From Eubacterium sp. (GTDB lineage: Bacteria; Bacillota; Clostridia; Lachnospirales; Lachnospiraceae), in contig JAILSA010000032.1 in assembly GCA_024697885.1 (NCBI GenBank), positions 1-10,608 on the forward strand: DNA of 10,608 nt, given 5' to 3'. The position numbers and the translations under genes were made by a program. Numbering within the stretch: the stretch's first letter is position 1; each line of letters starts with the position of its first letter. Below are positions 5,775 to 10,608 of this stretch, one piece after another. The notes under the pieces are model-generated. The model searched no databases. It had not been told where the DNA came from and worked only from the letters and a program-made list of their open reading frames with translations.

Positions 5775-5813
5775 ATACATGGGTCTTAAGTTTCAAGACC
5801 CATGTATTTTTTT
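5775..5813 (+). terminator. Strong intrinsic terminator between tRNA-Lys and the DUF4446 gene
   Basis: A perfect 13-bp stem ATACATGGGTCTT (5775-5787) / AAGACCCATGTAT (5795-5807) with a 7-nt loop is followed by seven T (5807-5813) on the plus strand. On the minus strand the stem is followed by ATAAAAAGG, a poor U-tract, so its efficiency for the parAB-DUF4446 transcript is uncertain. Confidence 0.88.
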
Positions 5814-5814
5814 C

Positions 5815-6318
5815 TCACATATCCTGCTTAGCTTGCTCTAGAGCCTGGGCTTCTTCCTGGGATAGGGTAACATATACCTCTCCGCTTTTAACCTCTTTAA
5901 TGTAGTTATAACAGCCCTCACTGTTGCTGTGCATAGAGTTGAGGATAAATCCGTCATCATCCTTGGTTAAAAGGGCCAATACGAAGCTTAAGGTGCCTCC
6001 AATCTCCTTAAAAGCATCATACTTCACAATACCAATCTTCTGGTAGGTTTTCAGGAGATTTTCGTCAATTCCATTGAGGCGTCCTTCGATGGTCAGAAGC
6101 TTGTCGTTAATCTGATCCATATTCTCAAATTTTTTCTTAAAAGCGGACTCCAAAGTTTTGCCATCTGAGTCCTCCATAAATCCCTCATATCTCTTTTTCA
6201 AGTTGCTGCACTTTGACAGCAGAACAATACACATAATTAATAGGATGAAAACCAGACCCGCCAGGATAACTACAATCAGATCTGTCTCCAATCCAAAATC
6301 TGCAAACTTTATCATCAT
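5815..6318 (-). CDS. DUF4446 family membrane-anchored protein
   Basis: The function is unknown. The 167-residue product has one N-terminal membrane segment (about 14-35), a charged, probably coiled-coil stretch (about 36-85), then a conserved C-terminal domain with QKIGIVKYDAFKEIGG (93-108), LSFVLALLTKDDDGFILNSMH (110-130) and VYVTLSQEE (148-156). This matches the DUF4446 pattern found downstream of parB in many Clostridia. It sits 25 nt after parB and is probably in the same transcript. The first two codons are both ATG; GGAGG lies 4 nt before the first and 7 nt before the second (6315), so the second is slightly favoured. A role with chromosome segregation is only a guess from context. Confidence 0.85.
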   Translation of the reverse strand: MMIKFADFGLETDLIVVILAGLVFILLIMCIVLLSKCSNLKKRYEGFMEDSDGKTLESAFKKKFENMDQINDKLLTIEGRLNGIDENLLKTYQKIGIVKYDAFKEIGGTLSFVLALLTKDDDGFILNSMHSNSEGCYNYIKEVKSGEVYVTLSQEEAQALEQAKQDM

Positions 6319-6343
6319 TTATCCTCCATTCGAACATTTGTTC

Positions 6344-7213
6344 TTATTTGAAATAAGCAAGTATTTTCTCCAACTCTTCTGGGGAGTAGTACTCGATTTC
6401 GATTTTGCCCTTCTGCTCTGTCTTGCGATTGATGCGAACCTTGGTTCCAATTTTTTGCTTAAGCTGCTCTTCCAGATCACGGTAGACAAAATCATTCTTA
6501 AGCTCTTTCTTCTTTTTCTCCGGCTTAGGATTATTGACAGACTTAACAAGAGACTCGGTTTCACGAACACTGAGTTTCTCGTCAAAAACCTTCATGGCAA
6601 TATTGTACTGGGTCTCCCCGTCCTTAAGAGCCAAAAGAGCTCTGGCATGCCCGCTGCTGAGGCTCTCGTTCACCAGCATCTCAGCCACTCTCTCGTCCAA
6701 TTTCAAAAGTCTCAGAGCATTGGTCACTGCAGTTCTGCTCTTAGAAACCTTCTCTGCCACCTGGTCCTGGGTCAAATCATACTCTTCAATCAAATTCTGG
6801 TAGGCCTTGGCCTCCTCTAAAGGATTCAGGTCCTCACGCTGGATATTCTCAATCAGAGCAACTTCCATAATTTCCTGAGGAGAATATTCCTTGATTACAA
6901 CAGGGACCTCTTTGAGTCCTGCCATTTTGGCAGCTCTCCAACGACGCTCGCCGGCAATAATCTCATAGTAATCCTTTTGCTTTGTTACAACCAAAGGCTG
7001 AACAATTCCATGGAGCTTAATGGACTCACTTAATTCCAGAAGAGAATCTTCGTTAAAATTCTTTCTTGGCTGACCCTTGTTTGGCTCCACGTCATTTATG
7101 TTTAAAATTGTTTCCCCTGTGCTATTGCTTGGGGCACTTGTTTTTTTCACCTGTTTTTTTGGTTTTTTATCGGAAATCATTCCGTCCAAACCTCTACCTA
7201 ATGCTTTCGCCAT
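6344..7213 (-). CDS. parB: Chromosome partitioning protein ParB (Spo0J-like CTPase)
   Basis: ParB binds parS, loads as a CTP-dependent sliding clamp and recruits SMC/condensin near the origin. Motifs are in order: N-terminal KALGRGLDGMI (3-13), the ParA-contacting segment; box I QPRKNF (48-53); the CTP-binding box GERRWRA (88-94); ENIQREDLNP (122-131); the helix-turn-helix LTQDQVAEKVSKSRTAVTNAL (147-167); and SSGHARALL (186-194). The C-terminal part (about 245-289) would dimerise. At 289 residues it has the normal family length. The start codon follows the parA stop directly, with AGGAAA-type ribosome sites inside parA. Cognate parS sites lie just upstream of parA. Confidence 0.97.
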   Translation of the reverse strand: MAKALGRGLDGMISDKKPKKQVKKTSAPSNSTGETILNINDVEPNKGQPRKNFNEDSLLELSESIKLHGIVQPLVVTKQKDYYEIIAGERRWRAAKMAGLKEVPVVIKEYSPQEIMEVALIENIQREDLNPLEEAKAYQNLIEEYDLTQDQVAEKVSKSRTAVTNALRLLKLDERVAEMLVNESLSSGHARALLALKDGETQYNIAMKVFDEKLSVRETESLVKSVNNPKPEKKKKELKNDFVYRDLEEQLKQKIGTKVRINRKTEQKGKIEIEYYSPEELEKILAYFK

Positions 7214-7984
7214 TTATTTTTTCCTTTTCCTTTCAATAACTTCCTTGGCCAACTTCAAATATGCCTTGGCGCCTGCAGACTTTTTATCGTACTGAGTAAT
7301 CGGCAAACCATGACTAGGAGCTTCCGCCAAACGGACTCCCCTTGGAATAATTGTATTATAAATATTCTGATTTAAGTTATCCCTTACATTTTCAATTACC
7401 TGGAGGGATAAATTTGTTCTGGCATCATACATGGTGAAAACTACACCATTAATATACAATCTCTCATTTAAACGTTCTTTTACCAAATCAATTGTATAAA
7501 TCAACTGTGCCAAACCTTCCAAAGCATAGTATTCGCATTGAATAGGAACTAAAACAGAATCAGCAGTTGTCAAGGCATTAATTGTTAAAGAATTGAGAGA
7601 AGGTGGACAATCAATAATAATAAAATCATACTGAAACTTCACATCCTCAATAATATCCCTGAGAAGATAACTTCTATTTTCCATATCAATGGTTTCAATC
7701 TCAACAGCTGCCAGGTTTACATTTGCCGGCAAAACATCAAGATTTTCATAAACGTCTCTCTGAACTGCATCCTGAAATCTACACTCTCCCAAAATCATCT
7801 GGTAGACAGTGTTTTCTAAATCGTCCTTTTCAACACCTAAACCACTTGACGCGTTTCCCTGTGGATCCATGTCAATAACAAGAACTTTTTGCTTATTTTC
7901 TGCAAGTGCCGCAGCCAAGTTGATTGTTGTAGTAGTCTTACCAACTCCGCCTTTCTGGTTTGCAATTGCTATAATTTCTGTCAT
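7214..7984 (-). CDS. parA: Chromosome partitioning ATPase ParA (Soj-like)
   Basis: ParA is a dimerising, DNA-binding ATPase that works with ParB in segregating and controlling the origin region. The 256-residue product has the deviant Walker A KGGVGKTTTT (11-20, signature lysine K11), the A' motif VLVIDMDPQGN (34-44) and Walker B FIIIDCPPSL (121-130, D125). It lacks an N-terminal DNA-binding extension, so it is the short chromosomal/Soj type rather than the long P1-type plasmid ParA. AGGAGG (7991-7996) lies 6 nt before the ATG, and a promoter with two parS sites precedes it. Confidence 0.97.
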   Translation of the reverse strand: MTEIIAIANQKGGVGKTTTTINLAAALAENKQKVLVIDMDPQGNASSGLGVEKDDLENTVYQMILGECRFQDAVQRDVYENLDVLPANVNLAAVEIETIDMENRSYLLRDIIEDVKFQYDFIIIDCPPSLNSLTINALTTADSVLVPIQCEYYALEGLAQLIYTIDLVKERLNERLYINGVVFTMYDARTNLSLQVIENVRDNLNQNIYNTIIPRGVRLAEAPSHGLPITQYDKKSAGAKAYLKLAKEVIERKRKK

Positions 7985-8011
7985 AAAATTCCTCCTATAA
8001 GAACACTCAAT

Positions 8012-8039
8012 ATTATATCACGAATACGTGTACTTTGCA
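8012..8039 (-). promoter_or_regulatory. Promoter of parA-parB
   Basis: On the minus strand an extended -10, TGATATAAT (8012-8020), contains a perfect TATAAT. The -35 match about 17 bp upstream is weak (GTGCAA), as is common for extended -10 promoters. The nearer parS site ends within about 10 bp of the -35, so ParB binding could influence transcription. Confidence 0.65.
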
Positions 8040-8045
8040 CTAAAA

Positions 8046-8061
8046 TGTTTCACGTGAAACG
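8046..8061. promoter_or_regulatory. parS site 1
   Basis: TGTTTCACGTGAAACG matches the B. subtilis-type parS consensus TGTTNCACGTGAAACA at 15 of 16 positions (last base G). It lies between rsmG and parA. Confidence 0.95.
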
Positions 8062-8077
8062 TTTTTTGTGTAAGGAA

Positions 8078-8093
8078 TGTTTCATGTGAAACA
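8078..8093. promoter_or_regulatory. parS site 2
   Basis: TGTTTCATGTGAAACA matches the consensus at 15 of 16 positions (T for C in the centre). Flanking bases extend the palindrome to 11-bp arms, GAATGTTTCAT against GTGAAACATTC, with only the central pair mismatched. It lies 32 bp centre to centre from site 1, about three helical turns. Confidence 0.93.
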
Positions 8094-8102
8094 TTCTTTT
8101 AC

Positions 8103-8810
8103 CTATAAAGGATTTTTCTTTATCTTGTTTGGTTTTCTCGGATACTTGGAATCAGTCTCTTCCTTCTTTTCAATGCTTAAGAGATATCTTTTACTCTGAT
8201 CAAATTCCAAAGAAAATTCATATACATTCTGACATGAACAGTGAAGAGTTTCCATAGCACTCTGGGCCCGGTCCATCTCTTCTTCATACTTCCTACTTTT
8301 ATAGGAAACAAATCTTCCTCCCACCTTTACAAATGGGAGACAATATTCTAGGAGAACAGGAAGGTCGGCCACCGCTCTGGACACTGCAAAATCAAATTGT
8401 TCTCTAAATTTTGAATCCTTCCCCACATCTTCTGCTCTTCCGTGGAAAAGTTTTACATTTTCCAAGTTCAATTCCTTGCAGACAATTTCTAGAAAATCTA
8501 TTCTTTTTCTCAGGGAATCCACAAGTGTAAACTCATAATTGGGAATAAGAATAGCTAGTGGGATTCCTGGAAAACCTGCTCCCGTTCCCAAATCCAAAAC
8601 TTTCTTTTGTTCCTGACTGACCAAATCTTTACAATTAACAAAAAGTCCACTGTCCAAAAAATGTTTCCAAATTACATCCTGGTATTCTGTTATGGAAGTA
8701 AGGTTTATTTTCTGATTCCAGTCTACTAGGAGTTCGTAGTATTTCTGAAATTGTTCCACCTGCTTGTCCGTCAAGGCTATTTGATTTTTTTCAAAAATTT
8801 CCCTTATCAT
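8103..8810 (-). CDS. rsmG: 16S rRNA (guanine-N7-)-methyltransferase RsmG (GidB)
   Basis: RsmG methylates N7 of G527 in 16S rRNA with S-adenosylmethionine. Motifs: WNQKINLTSI (31-40), SAM-binding VLDLGTGAGFPGIPLAI (71-87), VDSLRKRIDFL (97-107), RAED (125-128), SRAVADLPVLLEY (144-156) and C-terminal KYPRKP (222-227). The frame is open further upstream to an ATG at 8897, but those 29 codons overlap mnmG and do not resemble RsmG. The ATG at 8810, with GGGGTGAT just before it, gives 235 residues, the usual length. It starts 4 nt after the mnmG stop, so the two are co-translated. Its C-terminus lies close to the parS pair. Confidence 0.95.
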   Translation of the reverse strand: MIREIFEKNQIALTDKQVEQFQKYYELLVDWNQKINLTSITEYQDVIWKHFLDSGLFVNCKDLVSQEQKKVLDLGTGAGFPGIPLAILIPNYEFTLVDSLRKRIDFLEIVCKELNLENVKLFHGRAEDVGKDSKFREQFDFAVSRAVADLPVLLEYCLPFVKVGGRFVSYKSRKYEEEMDRAQSAMETLHCSCQNVYEFSLEFDQSKRYLLSIEKKEETDSKYPRKPNKIKKNPL

Positions 8811-8824
8811 TTTATCACCCCTTA
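8811..8824 (-). promoter_or_regulatory. Ribosome binding site deciding the rsmG start
   Basis: On the minus strand AAGGGGTGATAAA precedes the ATG at 8810 and overlaps the mnmG stop. Its GGTGAT part is complementary to the 3' end of 16S rRNA. Confidence 0.65.
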
Positions 8825-10608
8825 TAGCCTTCCAGGTAAACGAGCAAAACTGAAATGTCCGATGGAGAAACTCCACTGATTCGTGATGCCTGTCCAATGG
8901 ACTCTGGTTTTATATCTTTCAACTTTTGAACTGCTTCAATTCTCAGAGAACCAACCTGATCGTAGTCAATGTCCTTAGGAATTTTCTTCTTCTCCAACTT
9001 GTGGAACTGTTCTACCTGTTTTTGTTGGCGAGAAATATATCCCTCATACTTGAGATAAATATTTACCTCCTCTTGAATTTCCTGAGAAAGGTCTGGACGG
9101 TTTGGATCAATGTCTGCCAAAACCTCGTAAGAAAGTTCTGGTCTCTTAATTAACTCGGCCAAAGAAATTCCACTGTTTAGAGGGGTACTTTTATATAGGG
9201 TCAAAAGACTCTGAACTTTTTCTGTATTTCCTACATGAGTATTTTTTACCCTCTCTACCTCTTCCTTAATCAGCTGGTATTTTTTCAAAAAGGCATCATA
9301 CCTCTCCTGGGAAATAAGTCCCACCTGGTAACCGATTGGAGTCAGTCTCTCATCCGCATTGTCCTGACGAAGAAGAAGTCGGTACTCTGCTCTTGAGGTC
9401 ATCATTCGATATGGCTCATTGGTTCCCTTTGTTACCAGGTCATCAATCAATACTCCTACATAGCCCTGAGACCGGTCAAGAATAATAGGGTCCAAGCCCT
9501 TGAATTTTTGTGCCGCATTTATTCCGGCAATAATTCCCTGAGCAGCTGCCTCCTCATATCCCGAGGAACCATTGGCCTGTCCTGCGCTAAAAAGTCCTGA
9601 GATTTTTTTCAACTCCAGAGATGGTTTTAGCTCCAGGGAGTCAATGCAATCGTACTCAATAGCATAGGCGTTTCGAACAATCTTGGCATTTTCCAATCCC
9701 GGAACAGAATGATACATTTCTAACTGCACATCCTCAGGAAGGGAAGATGACATGCCTCCCACATACATTTCATTGGTATAATTTCCCTCTGGCTCAATAA
9801 AAACCTGGTGGCGATTTTTATCTGCAAAACGAACTACCTTGTCCTCAATGGATGGACAGTATCTTGGTCCCGTTCCCTTGATAAAACCTGAGTAGAGAGG
9901 AGAACGGTCCAAGTTGGCATTGATGATTTTGTGAGTTTCCTCGTTGGTATAGGTCAGCCAACATTTCACCTGGTCTCTGGCAATATCCTCTGGAGTGTTG
10001 GTAAAGGAAAAAGGTACTAGCTTTTCATCACCGTACTGAGGCTCCATCTTGGAATAGTCAATGGTGGACCCGTCTAGTCGAGCTGGCGTTCCTGTCTTGA
10101 AACGGCGAACCTGAATGCCAAGTTCCACCAAAGAGTCTGTTAGGTGGGTGGCAGCCTGGAGTCCATTTGGTCCCGTAGGCACAGAAATCTCTCCTGTAAT
10201 GCAGCGGGCATTTAAGTAGGTTCCGGTACAGAGAACACAGACCTTACAGGAGTAAATCATTCCTGTGTAGGTTTTGACTCCAGTAATCTTTCCGTCTTCT
10301 ACCAAAAGGTCAGTGACCTCTCCCTGCTTAATTGTTAAATTTTTAACAGATTCCATAACCTTGCGCATGGACCTGGAATATGCCTGCTTGTCTGCCTGGG
10401 CCCGAAGGGAATGAACGGCAGGTCCCTTTGACTTATTCAACATCTTAGATTGAATAAAGGTCCTGTCAATATTTTTTCCCATCTCTCCGCCTAGGGCATC
10501 CACCTCTCGAACCAAATGTCCCTTAGAAGTTCCTCCCACATTAGGATTGCATGGCATCATGGCAATGCTGTCCACACTCACTGTAAAAATAAGAGTATTC
10601 AAATTTAA
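8815..10608 (-). CDS. mnmG: tRNA uridine-5-carboxymethylaminomethyl modification enzyme MnmG (GidA), N-terminus beyond window
   Basis: MnmG is an FAD-dependent enzyme that, with MnmE, modifies U34 of certain tRNAs. The visible 597 residues carry [14 protein letters not shown] (11-24, counting from the TTG at 10602), [15 protein letters not shown] (28-42), [11 protein letters not shown] (168-178), [17 protein letters not shown] (243-259), the [18 protein letters not shown] region and the C-terminal [16 protein letters not shown]. The two conserved cysteines of the family (in CNP and RYCPS) are present. Family members begin with an FAD-binding GxGxxG about 10 residues in; that part, roughly 30 residues, is missing because the frame is still open at the right edge. 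Codons before 10602 (LNLNTLIF) fit the family, so the TTG there is not the start. Confidence 0.97.
   Translation of the reverse strand, partial: LNLNTLIFTVSVDSIAMMPCNPNVGGTSKGHLVREVDALGGEMGKNIDRTFIQSKMLNKSKGPAVHSLRAQADKQAYSRSMRKVMESVKNLTIKQGEVTDLLVEDGKITGVKTYTGMIYSCKVCVLCTGTYLNARCITGEISVPTGPNGLQAATHLTDSLVELGIQVRRFKTGTPARLDGSTIDYSKMEPQYGDEKLVPFSFTNTPEDIARDQVKCWLTYTNEETHKIINANLDRSPLYSGFIKGTGPRYCPSIEDKVVRFADKNRHQVFIEPEGNYTNEMYVGGMSSSLPEDVQLEMYHSVPGLENAKIVRNAYAIEYDCIDSLELKPSLELKKISGLFSAGQANGSSGYEEAAAQGIIAGINAAQKFKGLDPIILDRSQGYVGVLIDDLVTKGTNEPYRMMTSRAEYRLLLRQDNADERLTPIGYQVGLISQERYDAFLKKYQLIKEEVERVKNTHVGNTEKVQSLLTLYKSTPLNSGISLAELIKRPELSYEVLADIDPNRPDLSQEIQEEVNIYLKYEGYISRQQKQVEQFHKLEKKKIPKDIDYDQVGSLRIEAVQKLKDIKPESIGQASRISGVSPSDISVLLVYLEGYKG

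Noticed and set aside
8811..8897. N-terminal extension of RsmG from an upstream ATG
   Set aside because: These codons overlap mnmG in another frame, lack RsmG similarity and have no ribosome site. The start at 8810 has one and gives the usual length.
1..10608. GC-skew switch at the iteron region as proof of an active origin
   Set aside because: Hand counts of single lines were inconsistent and dominated by local coding bias. A genome-wide cumulative skew is needed.

Overview
The window looks like a piece of chromosome from a low-GC, Gram-positive anaerobe of the class Clostridia, possibly Lachnospiraceae-like. This is inferred from the gene set (DUF4446 next to parB, a B. subtilis-type parS, strong GGAGG ribosome sites, an S11 carboxypeptidase with a C-terminal anchor); no database search was possible.

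Right half (5815-10608, minus strand): the classic origin-proximal gene order mnmG - rsmG - two parS sites - parA - parB - DUF4446. mnmG runs off the right edge. MnmG modifies the tRNA wobble base and RsmG methylates 16S rRNA. ParA, ParB and the parS pair at 8046-8061 and 8078-8093 form a chromosome segregation module. The genes are tightly packed (gaps of 4, 0 and 25 nt), with one clear promoter in front of parA.

Middle (4337-5814): a plus-strand tRNA-Lys(CTT) with a near-consensus promoter and two downstream hairpin terminators, then a minus-strand AI-2E/PerM-type membrane protein that converges on trmB across a shared terminator.

Left half (1-4337): a truncated TetR regulator, a bidirectional terminator with local duplications, a minus-strand D-Ala-D-Ala carboxypeptidase, a ~750 nt gene-free region, then a plus-strand two-gene unit of a Rep_3-type (plasmid-style) replication initiator and trmB, overlapping by ATGA.

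The gene-free region is the most interesting part. It holds at least 16 copies of a 15-bp element, CGTAG-N5-TGTAG: two GTAG boxes one helical turn apart. The copies form a direct block spaced about 22 bp (1964-2122), an inverted block spaced 21-22 bp (2132-2211) and a second direct block spaced 31-33 bp (2261-2402), so they are roughly helically phased. An AT-rich stretch flanks one side. A near-consensus promoter (TTGACT-17-GATAAT) lies on the other, with a further iteron at its predicted start site and inverted copies just downstream. This is the architecture of an iteron-regulated, self-repressing plasmid origin, here about 6 kb from a chromosomal parABS locus and coupled to a housekeeping tRNA methyltransferase gene. 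The best reading is a domesticated, or still active, plasmid-type replicon beside the chromosomal segregation locus. The 5' end of rep is abnormal: the conserved-looking frame has no ordinary start codon next to its Shine-Dalgarno sequence, which suggests a one-base frame disruption, a rare start codon or recoding.
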